Below are positions 29,670 through 38,428 of a stretch of 40,468 bases of DNA, piece by piece; position 1 is the stretch's first letter, and each line of letters begins with the position of its first letter. The notes below the pieces were generated by a model. The model had not been told where the DNA came from. It did no database searches and saw nothing but the letters and a program-made list of their open reading frames with translations. Made by a program: the position numbers and the translations under genes. Source of the stretch: Pseudomonas sp. A-1 (GTDB lineage Bacteria > Pseudomonadota > Gammaproteobacteria > Pseudomonadales > Pseudomonadaceae); the NCBI RefSeq assembly GCF_004801855.1, contig NZ_SSTC01000043.1, forward strand, positions 1-40,468, in the 5' to 3' direction.

Positions 29670-31885
29670 CTGGAGCGGGGCAGGGCGCCGCCTTCCGCCA
29701 GCCGGGGCTCGTCGCCGGGTTGCAGCGGCTCCGCCTGCTCGGTGATCACGCTGAAGTCGCTCACCTCGATGGCTCCCCGCCCATAGCCGAGCAGGTGGAA
29801 GGAGAACGCCTTGCGCGATTCCGGGTTGTAGAAGCTGAAGTCCATCTGCAGCGGCTTGTCGTGGGTGACCAGTATCCGGGCGGGGATGTCCAGCGGCACG
29901 TCCTGCTCGAACTCCTTGGCCTTAAGCTGGATGTAGGCCTTCTGCTTGCGGCCCACCGAGCGCACGGTCAGACGCACCCGCGTCAGGGTGCCCTTGGGCA
30001 GCTCCAGGTACTGGGCACCGATCAGGTTGTCCGTCCAGTCGTCGCGGACCTGCGCCTTGAGGCGGATGACGGCCGGGCTGCCGAACTGGTAGAGCCGGTT
30101 CAGCGAGGTGTGCAGCAACGACTGGTCGAGTGCGCTTGCCCTGGCCGCCATCTGGCGCGCGCGCCGGCCGCCATACTGGCCGAGGAAGGTGGCCCGCTCG
30201 GCGATGAAGCCTTCGCTGGCGTAGTAGCGGCAGCGTTGCTGCACGTCGCACTCGGTCAGGGTGCCCCGGCCATCGTGATGGCGCAGCTTGCCGTTGGTGT
30301 AGGACATGATCTCGCGGCCATGGGCGTAGTCGCGGAACAGCGAGCGGCCGCTGAGGACCTTGGGGGGCGGGAAGCCGAAGTAGTCGAGCACCGATGCGCT
30401 CAGGTCGACGTGGCCGTAGACCCCGGTCTTGATCCGGGGCAGCTGTGCCTGCTCGGGAGCCAGCACCAGGCTGAAGCCCCAGGCCGAGGCCAGGCGCACG
30501 CCGTCGATGCCGTGGGACTCGTCCGAGGTGACGATCACCAGGGTGTCCTTCAGCACGCCCGAGCGCTCCAGTGCGGTCAGGAAGTCCCCGAGGGCATCGT
30601 CCAGATAGGCCACCGCAGCCTGCTTTGGGCTGGCGTGGCGGCGCAGGTACGCAGCCGGCGCCGAGTAGGGCTGGTGGGTGCCGACCGTCAGCAGGGTGAG
30701 CATCCAGGGCTGCTTGCTGCGGCGCAGCTGGCCGACGTAGTCCAGCGCACCTTCGAAGAAGGACCTGTCGTCCATGCCCCACGGGAAGTCCAGGCGGGCA
30801 GGCTTCCTGAACCACTCCCGGCCGCGGGTGGCGTCGAAGCCGATGTGCGGCATGATCCGGTCTTTGGCCATGAACCTGAGACCCGCACCCTGCAGGTAGT
30901 GGGTGGCGAACCCGCGGCTGCGCAGCTGGGCGGGCAGGCAGGCCCGGTTGCGCTGGTTCTGTGTGAGCATCTCGATGCCCTTGGGCGTGCCGTTGTCGAG
31001 CTTGTCGTAGTCGCCGCAGAGCATCGCGTACAGGCCGCGGATGGTCTGGTGGCTGTGCAACACGTAGTCGGGTGTGTTCATGCCCCGCTCGGCCCAGGCG
31101 CTCAGCCTGGGCATCAGGTCTTCGCGGTAGCTGCCGTTCAGGGCGGCGCGGTTCACCCCGACATAGGCGCCGGGGATGCCTTCGAGGGCGACGATCAGCA
31201 CGTTGCGGGCGCGCCCCGGGGCGCCCAGCAGCTTCTGGCCGTCCAGGTCGAGCCGGGCGAGGCCTGCCAGCGGCGGTGGCGTGTCGGCGTCATCGCCCGC
31301 CAGCCATTCCTCCAGGCGGGTCTGTCCGTGGCCGACGCCGGCCTCCAGCCACTGGTGCGGCAGGTTGAACAGTCGCCACTGGTCCGCCTCGCTGGGGTGG
31401 AGATACTGCAGGCCGCCGTGGGCCAGCAGGAGCGACAGAGGCGCCAGCCAGGCATGCCGCGGCAGGCGCGGAGACGGTTGCGCGCGGCCGGCCCACAGGC
31501 TGGCCAGCCAGACGGCCAGGGCGCCGAGCAGGACGGCGGCCACCCACGGCTGGGCAAGGCTGCCGGCAGTGGAGTTCTCCATGAACTGCGGATCGGTCAG
31601 GTACTGCAGGTCTGCCACGTCCGGCAGGCGGCCGACGGCGCTGACCAGCTCCACCGCCGCCACGTTCAGCAGGCTCCACGCCAGTAGCACAGGCAGGGCC
31701 AGCCACCAGGGACGGCGGTACAGCAGCACGATCAGCAGGCTGGCGATGCCCAGGTCGGACAGATGGCCGAGGGGAGCGGACCAGCCCAGGGCAAGACGGA
31801 TGCCCAGGGGGACGATCAGCACCAGGCCGATGAGACTGGCGAGCGGGGCGCGGGGATGGCGCAGGCAGCGCGGGATGATGCTCAC
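29666..31885 (-). CDS. Membrane-anchored sulfatase / LTA-synthase-type phosphotransferase
   Basis: A 739-residue protein: about five N-terminal membrane helices (LASLIGLVLIVPLGIRLAL to WVAAVLLGALAVWLASLW), then an alkaline-phosphatase-superfamily domain from about residue 230 to 540. The first metal loop reads IVALEGIPGAY, the nucleophile threonine is in HSHQTIRGLYAMLCGDYD, and later metal ligands are in VTSDESHGIDG and GVYGHVDLS. A C-terminal region of ~180 residues (LKAQVRDDWTDNLIGAQYLELP) looks like a beta-sandwich. Relatives modify envelope glycans with phospholipid-derived groups. GTG at 31885 has GAGGG at the right distance; an ATG at 31915 has none but cannot be excluded. Confidence 0.88.
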   Translation of the reverse strand: MSIIPRCLRHPRAPLASLIGLVLIVPLGIRLALGWSAPLGHLSDLGIASLLIVLLYRRPWWLALPVLLAWSLLNVAAVELVSAVGRLPDVADLQYLTDPQFMENSTAGSLAQPWVAAVLLGALAVWLASLWAGRAQPSPRLPRHAWLAPLSLLLAHGGLQYLHPSEADQWRLFNLPHQWLEAGVGHGQTRLEEWLAGDDADTPPPLAGLARLDLDGQKLLGAPGRARNVLIVALEGIPGAYVGVNRAALNGSYREDLMPRLSAWAERGMNTPDYVLHSHQTIRGLYAMLCGDYDKLDNGTPKGIEMLTQNQRNRACLPAQLRSRGFATHYLQGAGLRFMAKDRIMPHIGFDATRGREWFRKPARLDFPWGMDDRSFFEGALDYVGQLRRSKQPWMLTLLTVGTHQPYSAPAAYLRRHASPKQAAVAYLDDALGDFLTALERSGVLKDTLVIVTSDESHGIDGVRLASAWGFSLVLAPEQAQLPRIKTGVYGHVDLSASVLDYFGFPPPKVLSGRSLFRDYAHGREIMSYTNGKLRHHDGRGTLTECDVQQRCRYYASEGFIAERATFLGQYGGRRARQMAARASALDQSLLHTSLNRLYQFGSPAVIRLKAQVRDDWTDNLIGAQYLELPKGTLTRVRLTVRSVGRKQKAYIQLKAKEFEQDVPLDIPARILVTHDKPLQMDFSFYNPESRKAFSFHLLGYGRGAIEVSDFSVITEQAEPLQPGDEPRLAEGGALPRSS

Positions 31886-32015
31886 GAGGAAACCCTCACG
31901 CCATCGGATGTTCATGAAGATATGCTAGGCGGGATCGCTCCTTTTTTGGGCAACTTCGGCCGCGGAAAGTTCTTGCGCCCATCCGCGGACCGGGCCGTGC
32001 TGGATGGGCCTGCGC

Positions 32016-33971
32016 CTAGGTCTGCTTCGGGCGGGGCGAGGCGCTGCGCCGGGCTGCCGTGCCGCCGGCCTTGCGCGGGGCGCCCGTGCGCTTGCCCTTC
32101 CAGGCCGGCTTGCCGCGGCCGGGCGCGACCGGCGGGCCGCTGATGGTCAGGCGCAGGCCGGCGCAGCGCTCCACCAGCTTGCTCATCCACGCCGACTGCT
32201 TGGCGACGAACTCCTCCAGCGGCATCTCGCCGTTCTGCACCATGTCCAGCGCCTGCTCCCAGATCGCCGTGGTGCCGGGGTCGGCGATCGGCCGCGGCAC
32301 CGCGTCGATCAGGCTGAACGCCGCCGGGGTGGCCGCCAGCGCCTTGCCCTGTTTGGTCAGGTAGCCGCGGTCGAGCAGGCCCTGGATGATCCCGGCGCGG
32401 GTCGCCTCGGTGCCGATGCCGGTGGTGTCCTTGAGCTTCTGCTTGAGGCGCGGATCGTCGACCAGCCTGGCGACGTTCTTCATCGCCTTGATCAGGTCGC
32501 CCTCGGTGAACGGCTTGGGCGGCTGGGTGTGCAGGTCCTTGAGCCTCACCTCGCTTACCGCGCAGTCCTGGCCCTCGCGCAGCGCCGGCAGGGCCTGCGG
32601 CTCCGGCGCCTCGTGGCCCTTGGCCGGCGCGAGCGCCTCGGGCAGCGCGCGCCGCCAGCCTGGCTCGACGATGCGCTTGCCCACCGCGCGCAGGGCATGG
32701 CCGGCGCAGTCGAAGTCGGCCTGGGTGCGGTCGTACTCGTGGTTGGCCAGGAACTGCGCCAGGTAGCGCGCGCGGATCAGGCTGAACACCGCGCGCTCCT
32801 TGCCGGCCAGGCGGCTGGAGGCCTGCGCGGCGGCGGTGGGGATGATGCCGTGGTGGGCGCTCACCCTGGCGTCGTTCCACGCCCGCGAGCGGCGCTGCGC
32901 GTCGAGGTGCGGCTGCAGGGCGGCCAGCGCCGGGTCGGCGGCGGCCAGGGCGGCGAGGATCGTCGGGGCCTCGGCGTGCTGGCTCAGCGGCAGGTAGCCG
33001 CAGTCGCTGCGCGGGTAGGTGATCACCTTGTGCGTCTCGTACAGCGCCTGGGCGATGTCGAGGGTTTCCTGGGCGCCGAGGCCGAGCTTCTTCGAGCAGA
33101 CCTCCTGCAGGGTGCCCAGGTCGAAGGGCAGCGGCGCCGCCTCGCGCACCCGCTCGGTCTTCAGTTCGACAAGCCGCGCGCTGCCGGCGCGGCGCATCGC
33201 CTCGGCGGCGTCCCGGGCCAGTTCGGGCTTCAGGCAGCGGCCCTGCTCGTCGCAGGCATCCTCCGGGGCGCGCCACTGCGCGGTGAAGGGCGTGCCGCCT
33301 TCCAGCAGCTGCACGTCGATGGCCCAGTAGGGCACCGGCACGAAGGCGGCGATGCTGCGGTCGCGATCCACCACCAGGCGCAGGGTCGGCGTCTGCACGC
33401 GGCCCACCGAGAGCACGCCCTGGTAGCCGGACTGGCGGCCGAGCAGGGTGAACAGCCGGCTCATGTTCATGCCGATCAGCCAGTCGGCGCGCGAGCGGCC
33501 CAGCGCGGCGTGGTAGAGGTGGAAGGTTTCGCTGCCCGGCTTGAGCGCCTTGAGCGCCTTGCGGATCGAGGCGTCGTCGAGCGCCGACAGCCACAGGCGC
33601 TGGATCGGCCCGCGATAGCGGCAGTGCTCGACCAGCTCGCGGGCGATCATCTCGCCCTCGCGGTCGGCGTCGGTGGCGATCACCAGCTCGGTGCATTCGC
33701 CGAGCAGGCGCTTGACCGCCTTGAACTGGCTGGCGGTCTTGCTCTTGACCAGCATCTTCCACTTTTCCGGGACGATGGGCAGGTCGGCGAGGTTCCAGCG
33801 CTTGTAGCGCTCGTCGTAGGCGTCCGGCGGCGCGGTCTCCAGCAGGTGGCCGATGCACCAGGTCACGGTCACGCCCGCCCCCAGCCAGCAGCCCTCGCCA
33901 CGCCGGCTGGCGCCGAGCACCTTGGCGATGTCCTTGGCCTGGGAGGGTTTTTCGCAGAGGAAGAGCCGCAT
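32016..33971 (-). CDS. topB: DNA topoisomerase III
   Basis: A 651-residue type IA topoisomerase that decatenates DNA and resolves recombination intermediates. The Toprim metal-binding residues are E7 (FLCEKPSQA) and D101, D103 (IATDADREGE); the active-site tyrosine is Y319 (VITYPRSDCGYLP). Motifs GVLSVGRVQTPTL and TGIGTEATRAGIIQGL follow. The tail after residue ~610 is basic and rich in K, R, G and P (KPAWKGKRTGAPRKAGG), typical of a DNA-binding end. Length matches E. coli TopB (653). The start at 33971 gives the family N-terminus; upstream in-frame sequence is an artefact of high GC. Confidence 0.97.
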   Translation of the reverse strand: MRLFLCEKPSQAKDIAKVLGASRRGEGCWLGAGVTVTWCIGHLLETAPPDAYDERYKRWNLADLPIVPEKWKMLVKSKTASQFKAVKRLLGECTELVIATDADREGEMIARELVEHCRYRGPIQRLWLSALDDASIRKALKALKPGSETFHLYHAALGRSRADWLIGMNMSRLFTLLGRQSGYQGVLSVGRVQTPTLRLVVDRDRSIAAFVPVPYWAIDVQLLEGGTPFTAQWRAPEDACDEQGRCLKPELARDAAEAMRRAGSARLVELKTERVREAAPLPFDLGTLQEVCSKKLGLGAQETLDIAQALYETHKVITYPRSDCGYLPLSQHAEAPTILAALAAADPALAALQPHLDAQRRSRAWNDARVSAHHGIIPTAAAQASSRLAGKERAVFSLIRARYLAQFLANHEYDRTQADFDCAGHALRAVGKRIVEPGWRRALPEALAPAKGHEAPEPQALPALREGQDCAVSEVRLKDLHTQPPKPFTEGDLIKAMKNVARLVDDPRLKQKLKDTTGIGTEATRAGIIQGLLDRGYLTKQGKALAATPAAFSLIDAVPRPIADPGTTAIWEQALDMVQNGEMPLEEFVAKQSAWMSKLVERCAGLRLTISGPPVAPGRGKPAWKGKRTGAPRKAGGTAARRSASPRPKQT

Positions 33972-34064
33972 GCTTGCCATCAAAGCTGGTGGAGATGGCG
34001 CACAGCATGGGCAGAAACGGCGTTTCAGGCAATCTTTATCTGGATGGATGTACAGCCTTGGCCG

Positions 34065-34090
34065 CCGCTCCACCGCGAAGGATGGAGCGG
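34065..34090 (-). terminator. Hairpin after amaB
   Basis: CCGCTCCA (34065-34072) and TGGAGCGG (34083-34090) form an eight-bp stem with a ten-base loop just past the amaB stop. There is no T-run, so terminator function is tentative. Confidence 0.4.
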
Positions 34091-34111
34091 GGCTGGCTGC
34101 CGGGGAAAGGA

Positions 34112-35602
34112 TCAGTCGAACACGATGCCCTGGGCCAGCGGCAGTTCGCGCGAGTAGTTCACAGTGTTGGTCTGCCGGCGCATGTAGGCCTTCCAGGAGT
34201 CCGAGCCGGACTCGCGGCCGCCGCCGGTTTCCTTCTCGCCACCGAAGGCGCCACCGATCTCGGCGCCGCTCGGGCCGATGTTGACGTTGGCGATGCCGCA
34301 GTCGCTGCCGGCCGCGCTCTGGAAGGCTTCCGCCTCGCGCACGTCGGTGGTGAAGATGCACGAGGACAGGCCCTGCGGCACCTCGTTGTTCAGACGCAGC
34401 GCCTCGTCGAAGTCGCGGTAGCTCAGCACGTAGAGGATCGGCGCGAAGGTCTCGTGGCGCACCACCTCGCTCTGCGCCGGCATCTCCACCAGCGCCGGGC
34501 TGACGTAGTAGGCGTTCGGGTACTCGCCGGCCAGCTGGCGCTCGCCGCCGAACACCTGGCCGCCCTCGTCGCGGGCCCTGACCAGGGCGTTCTGCATGGC
34601 CTCGAAGGCCTGCCTGTCGATCAGCGGGCCGACCAGGTTGCCCTGCAGCGGGTTGCCGATGCGCACCCTGGCGTAGGCAGCCTTCAGGCGTGCGACGATC
34701 TCGTCCTTGACCGACTCGTGGGCGATCAGGCGGCGCAGGGTGGTGCAGCGCTGGCCGGCGGTGCCGACGGCGCTGAACAGGATGGCGCGCACGGCCATGT
34801 CCAGGTCGGCGCTCGGCGCGAGGATCATCGCGTTGTTGCCGCCCAGTTCGAGGATGCAGCGGCCGAAGCGCGCGGCGACGCGCGGGGCGACCTCGCGGCC
34901 CATGCGGGTGCTGCCGGTGGCGCTGACCAGCACCACGCGCGGGTCGGCGACCAGCGCCTCGCCGGCATCGCGGTCGCCGACGATCAGCTGGCTGAGGCCG
35001 GCCGGGGCGTCACCGAAGGCCTTCAGCGCCTTGTCGAACAGCGCCTGGCAGGCGAGGGCGGTCAGCGGGGTCTTCTCCGACGGCTTCCACAGCACGGCGT
35101 TGCCGCACACCAGCGCCAGGGTGGCATTCCACGCCCACACGGCGACCGGGAAGTTGAAGGCGCTGATCACGCCGACCACGCCCAGCGGGTGCCAGCTCTC
35201 GCGCATGTGGTGGCCGGGACGCTCGGAGGCGATGGTCAGGCCGTACAGCTGGCGCGACAGGCCGACGGCGAAGTCGCAGATGTCGATCATTTCCTGCACT
35301 TCGCCCAGGCCTTCCTGGGTGATCTTGCCGGCCTCCCAGGACACCAGCTCGGCCAGCTCGGCCTTGTGCTCGCGCAGCACCTCGCCGAACAGGCGCACCA
35401 GCTCGCCGCGGCGCGGCGCCGGCACGCTGCGCCAGCTCTCGAAGGCGGTCTGGGCGGCGGCGATCTTCGCCGACACGCTGGCGGCCGGCTCCAGCGCCAC
35501 GGCGCCGATGCGGCTGCCGTCGATGGGGCTGTGGATGACGTGGCTGCCCTGGTTGGCGGCCTCGGCGCTGACGCCCAGGCGGCTGAGAAGATGCTCGACC
35601 AT
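34112..35602 (-). CDS. amaB: L-piperidine-6-carboxylate / 2-aminoadipate-6-semialdehyde dehydrogenase
   Basis: A 496-residue aldehyde dehydrogenase producing 2-aminoadipate in lysine and pipecolate breakdown. Catalytic N150 (ISAFNFP), E252 (LELGGNN) and C286 (GTAGQRCTTLRR) are in place. The ALDH7-type features SWHPLGVVGVISAFNFPVA (conserved) and GIANVNIGPSGAEIGGAFGGEKETGGGRESGSDSWK (conserved C-terminal block) match P. putida AmaB. The start has CAGGAG upstream. Its placement next to a divergent lysR and near hglS matches the P. putida lysine locus (PP5258-PP5260), supporting the specific role over a generic dehydrogenase. Confidence 0.93.
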   Translation of the reverse strand: MVEHLLSRLGVSAEAANQGSHVIHSPIDGSRIGAVALEPAASVSAKIAAAQTAFESWRSVPAPRRGELVRLFGEVLREHKAELAELVSWEAGKITQEGLGEVQEMIDICDFAVGLSRQLYGLTIASERPGHHMRESWHPLGVVGVISAFNFPVAVWAWNATLALVCGNAVLWKPSEKTPLTALACQALFDKALKAFGDAPAGLSQLIVGDRDAGEALVADPRVVLVSATGSTRMGREVAPRVAARFGRCILELGGNNAMILAPSADLDMAVRAILFSAVGTAGQRCTTLRRLIAHESVKDEIVARLKAAYARVRIGNPLQGNLVGPLIDRQAFEAMQNALVRARDEGGQVFGGERQLAGEYPNAYYVSPALVEMPAQSEVVRHETFAPILYVLSYRDFDEALRLNNEVPQGLSSCIFTTDVREAEAFQSAAGSDCGIANVNIGPSGAEIGGAFGGEKETGGGRESGSDSWKAYMRRQTNTVNYSRELPLAQGIVFD

Positions 35603-35667
35603 GATTGGCTCCTGTCGCAGGATTGTTGGAATTTGGCCTCCCGGTCAGTATCGATCCGCCTCTCGCG

Positions 35668-35688
35668 CCCTCACAAGCGAGGGTTTTT
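35668..35688 (+). terminator. Terminator-like hairpin in the amaB-lysR divergent spacer
   Basis: CCCTC-ACAAGC-GAGGG followed by TTTTT, ending about 50 bases before the lysR start. An alternative pairing CTCGC (35662-35666) with GCGAG (35677-35681) overlaps it. In a divergent spacer this could be an attenuator of the lysR leader, or only a coincidence. Confidence 0.35.
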
Positions 35689-35736
35689 CGCCTTATCATT
35701 CCGTAAATTCATGCTTTGCCTGCCAACGAGAGTGCC

Positions 35737-36627
35737 ATGTCCAAACGTCTGATGCCGTCCATGACCGCGCTGCAGTGCTTCGAGGCGGTCGCGCGCCACC
35801 TGAGCTTCACCCGCGCCGCCGAGGAGCTGCACCTGACCCAGAGCGCGGTGAGCAAGCAGGTCGCCCAGCTCGAGGACATGCTCCAGCACCTGCTGTTCCG
35901 CCGCATCCGCCGCCGCCTGCAGCTCACCCCGGCCGGCGAGCTGTACCTGGCCGAGGTCAACAAGATCCTCAACCAGGTGGCGATGTCCACCCACTACATC
36001 CTCTCCTACGGCGGCAATACCGAGGTGCTCAAGGTGGCGACCCAGCCGACCTTCGGCGCGCGCTGGCTGATTCCGCATCTCAAGGGCTTCGGCAAGGCCA
36101 ACCCGAACATCCACCTCGACCTGCGCAACGTGCTGGAGCCGTTCGACCTGCTGGAGGGCAAGGCCGACGTGGTGTTCTTCTTCGGCCAGGGCACCTGGCC
36201 GGGCGCCGAGTGCATCGAGCTGTTCGGCGAGACCATGGTGCCGGTGTGCGCGCCGGACCTGTTCGCCGGCGGCATCGCCAGTCCCGAGCAGCTCGGCGAG
36301 CAGGTGCTGATGCAGTGCGTGTCGCGCCCGGAGGCCTGGCACGACTGGTTCGACAGTCTCGGCCTGCAGACCAGCCACAGCTACCACGGCCCGCGCTTCG
36401 AGACCTTCTACATGTGCATCCGCGCCGCCCAGGCCGGCTGTGGCGTGGCGCTGGTGCCGCGCTTCCTGGTCGAGGACGAGCTTGCCGACGGCAAGCTGGT
36501 GATCGCCTGGGACCACGAGCTGCCCAGCACCGGCAAGCACTTCATGGCCTACGCCGAGCACGCCGCCGAGGTGCCGAAGATCCGCGCCTTCGTGAAGTGG
36601 ATTCGCGGCCAGCTCGACGCGGGCTGA
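35737..36627 (+). CDS. LysR-family transcriptional regulator
   Basis: A 296-residue regulator with an N-terminal winged helix-turn-helix (ALQCFEAVARHLSFTRAAEELHLTQSAVSKQVAQLED, residues ~9-45) and a periplasmic-binding-like effector domain from ~95 to the end (VLKVATQPTFGARWLIPHL, GCGVALVPRFLVEDELADG). It resembles GcvA-type LysR proteins. It is divergent from amaB and upstream of an aminotransferase and hglS, so it most likely controls lysine/2-aminoadipate use, as the equivalent regulator in P. putida. The start at 35737 follows CGAGAG. Confidence 0.92.
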   Translation: MSKRLMPSMTALQCFEAVARHLSFTRAAEELHLTQSAVSKQVAQLEDMLQHLLFRRIRRRLQLTPAGELYLAEVNKILNQVAMSTHYILSYGGNTEVLKVATQPTFGARWLIPHLKGFGKANPNIHLDLRNVLEPFDLLEGKADVVFFFGQGTWPGAECIELFGETMVPVCAPDLFAGGIASPEQLGEQVLMQCVSRPEAWHDWFDSLGLQTSHSYHGPRFETFYMCIRAAQAGCGVALVPRFLVEDELADGKLVIAWDHELPSTGKHFMAYAEHAAEVPKIRAFVKWIRGQLDAG

Positions 36628-36636
36628 ACGGGGCAG

Positions 36637-36782
36637 GGTGGACAACTCGCGCAGCGATTGTCCGCCGCTGCCCCCGGGGGCTGGTGGACAAGGCTGCGCC
36701 GTTGTCTGCTCCGCGGTGATCCTCAGGGCAATCATATGAAGCCGATTTCCCGGTCCGTAGGGGCGAATGAATTCGCCCCTAC
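36637..36782. repeat. Two REP-type elements in the lysR-aminotransferase spacer
   Basis: GGTGGACAA at 36637-36645 and 36683-36691 pair with TTGTCCGCC (36658-36666) and TTGTCTGCT (36702-36710), the same family as at 14841-14920. GCCCCCGGGGGC (36670-36681) is a palindrome between them. GTAGGGGCGAAT-GA-ATTCGCCCCTAC at 36757-36782 is a separate perfect 12-bp-arm palindrome, related to 2656-2706. The rest of the 317-base spacer is A/T-rich near 36845-36885 and may contain the promoter of the next gene. Confidence 0.75.
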
Positions 36783-36944
36783 AGCGGATTGATCCGGCTC
36801 GAAAGCCATTCATGCGATTACCCCGGCGTGATCCTGCGCTGGCAGGAAAAAAAGGAATAAGAGAGCGATTTTTTTTCGTTTGCCGCCTGCCTGCCCTTGC
36901 CGATTTCATGGTGCGCACCACCAGTCCTTGCGGAGCAGCGCGCC

Positions 36945-38195
36945 ATGCCGTCGACCCACGTCAGCCAGTCCCTGGCCATCGTCCACCCGATCAGCCTCAG
37001 CCACGGCCGCAACGCCGAGGTCTGGGATACCGCCGGCAAGCGCTACATCGACTTCGTCGGCGGCATCGGCGTGCTCAACCTCGGCCACTGCCACCCGCGT
37101 ATCGTCGAGGCGGTGCGCGAGCAGGCCGGGCGGCTGACTCACTCGGCGTTCAACGCGCTGCCCCACGAGGGCTATAGCCAGCTGCTGGACGCGCTGGCGC
37201 GCTTCGTGCCGGTGTCCTACCGCCTCTCCGGCATGCTCACCAACAGCGGTGCCGAAGCCACCGAGAACGCCCTGAAGGTCGTCCGCGCCGCCACCGGGCG
37301 CGGCGCGGTGATCGCCTTCGACGGCGGCTTCCACGGCCGCACCCTGGCCGCGCTCAACCTCAACGGCAAGGTCGCCCCCTACAAGCAGAAGGTCGGCAGC
37401 CTGCCCGGCCCGGTCTACCACCTGCCGTACCCCAGCGCCGACAACAGCGTCAGCATGGAGGCCGCCCGCGCCGCCATGGAGCGCCTGTTCAGCGTGGAGA
37501 TCGACGTCGAGGAAGTCGGCTGCTTCATCCTCGAGGCGGTGCAGGGCGAGGGCGGCTTCCAGGCGCTCGACGCCGGCTTCGCCCAGTACCTGCGGCGCTT
37601 CTGCGACGAGCACGGCATCGTGCTGATCGTCGACGAGATCCAGTCCGGCTTCGGCCGCACCGGCCAGCGTTTCGCCTTCTCGCGTCTGGGCATCGAGCCG
37701 GACCTGCTGCTGCTCGGCAAGAGCATCGCCGGCGGCCTGCCGCTCGGCGCGCTGGTCGGCCGACCGGAGCTGCTCGATGCGCTGCCCAAGGGCGGCCTGG
37801 GCGGCACCTACTCGGGCAACCCGCTGGCCTGCGCGGCGGCGCTGGCCAGCCTGGAGCTGATGAGCGACGCCAACCTGGCGACCTGGGGCGAGCGCCAGGA
37901 GCAGTGCATCCTGCGCCACTTCCGCGCCTGGCAGGACAGCGAGCTGGCCCCGGCGCTGGCACGCCTGACCGGCGTCGGCGCCATGCGCGGCATCGAGCTG
38001 CGCGCGGGCGACGGCGGGCCGGGCAGCGAGCGCCTCGGCCGCCTGCTGGCAACCGCGCGCGAGGCCGGCCTGCTGCTGATGCCGAGCGGCAAGCACCGCC
38101 ACATCGTCCGCCTGCTGGCGCCGCTGACCGCCGAGGAGGCGATCCTCGACGAAGGCATGGCGATCTTCCGTCGTTGCCTGCAGGCGAGTCTCTGA
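36945..38195 (+). CDS. Class III aminotransferase, probable 2-aminoadipate transaminase
   Basis: A 416-residue PLP-dependent aminotransferase of the GABA/ornithine type. The cofactor lysine is K259 (LLLLGKSIAGGLPLGA), the pyridine-binding aspartate is D230 (LIVDEIQSGFGRTG), and NSGAEATENALKVVRAATGR is the phosphate-binding region. GABA transaminase would also fit the sequence. The position between the lysine regulator and hglS makes 2-aminoadipate to 2-oxoadipate the more likely reaction, as for the P. putida PP4108 enzyme. The start at 36945 has GGAG nine bases upstream. Confidence 0.88.
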   Translation: MPSTHVSQSLAIVHPISLSHGRNAEVWDTAGKRYIDFVGGIGVLNLGHCHPRIVEAVREQAGRLTHSAFNALPHEGYSQLLDALARFVPVSYRLSGMLTNSGAEATENALKVVRAATGRGAVIAFDGGFHGRTLAALNLNGKVAPYKQKVGSLPGPVYHLPYPSADNSVSMEAARAAMERLFSVEIDVEEVGCFILEAVQGEGGFQALDAGFAQYLRRFCDEHGIVLIVDEIQSGFGRTGQRFAFSRLGIEPDLLLLGKSIAGGLPLGALVGRPELLDALPKGGLGGTYSGNPLACAAALASLELMSDANLATWGERQEQCILRHFRAWQDSELAPALARLTGVGAMRGIELRAGDGGPGSERLGRLLATAREAGLLLMPSGKHRHIVRLLAPLTAEEAILDEGMAIFRRCLQASL

Positions 38196-38202
38196 ACCCC
38201 GC

Positions 38203-38398
38203 CCGTAGGGTACGCCGCGCGCACCATAAGAGGCCGGCGGTGCGCATGGCGCACCCTACGGGTATCGGAATTCCTCGGCGGAATGAAGTGCAGAGAATTT
38301 GTCGTTTGAGCGGCGGTTCAGTCCTCAACAGAATGAATCCGTAGGGTGCGCCGTGCGCACCAGCGATGGCCAAGAGGTGCGCACGGCGCACCCTACGG
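38203..38398. repeat. Tandem pair of GTAGGGTGCGCC palindromic repeats
   Basis: Two related long palindromes, 38203-38261 and 38339-38398, each open with CCGTAGGG and close with CCCTACGG, with inner arms of the GTGCGC/GCGCAC type. They are 136 bases apart in register and separated by ~77 unique bases. They fill the 233-base gap between the aminotransferase and hglS, leaving only ~30 bases before the hglS start. Confidence 0.85.
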
Positions 38399-38428
38399 GC
38401 CGCAGCAGATTCCCAGGAGTGCAGTGCG

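Noticed and set aside
33972-34361. Long N-terminal extension of topB into the amaB gene
   Set aside because: It is a frame shadow of amaB rich in Arg/His/Pro; TopB begins at MRLFLCEKPS.
38203-38398. Tandem palindromes considered as a CRISPR fragment
   Set aside because: Only two long palindromic units, no short uniform repeats or spacers and no cas genes; they fit the REP class.
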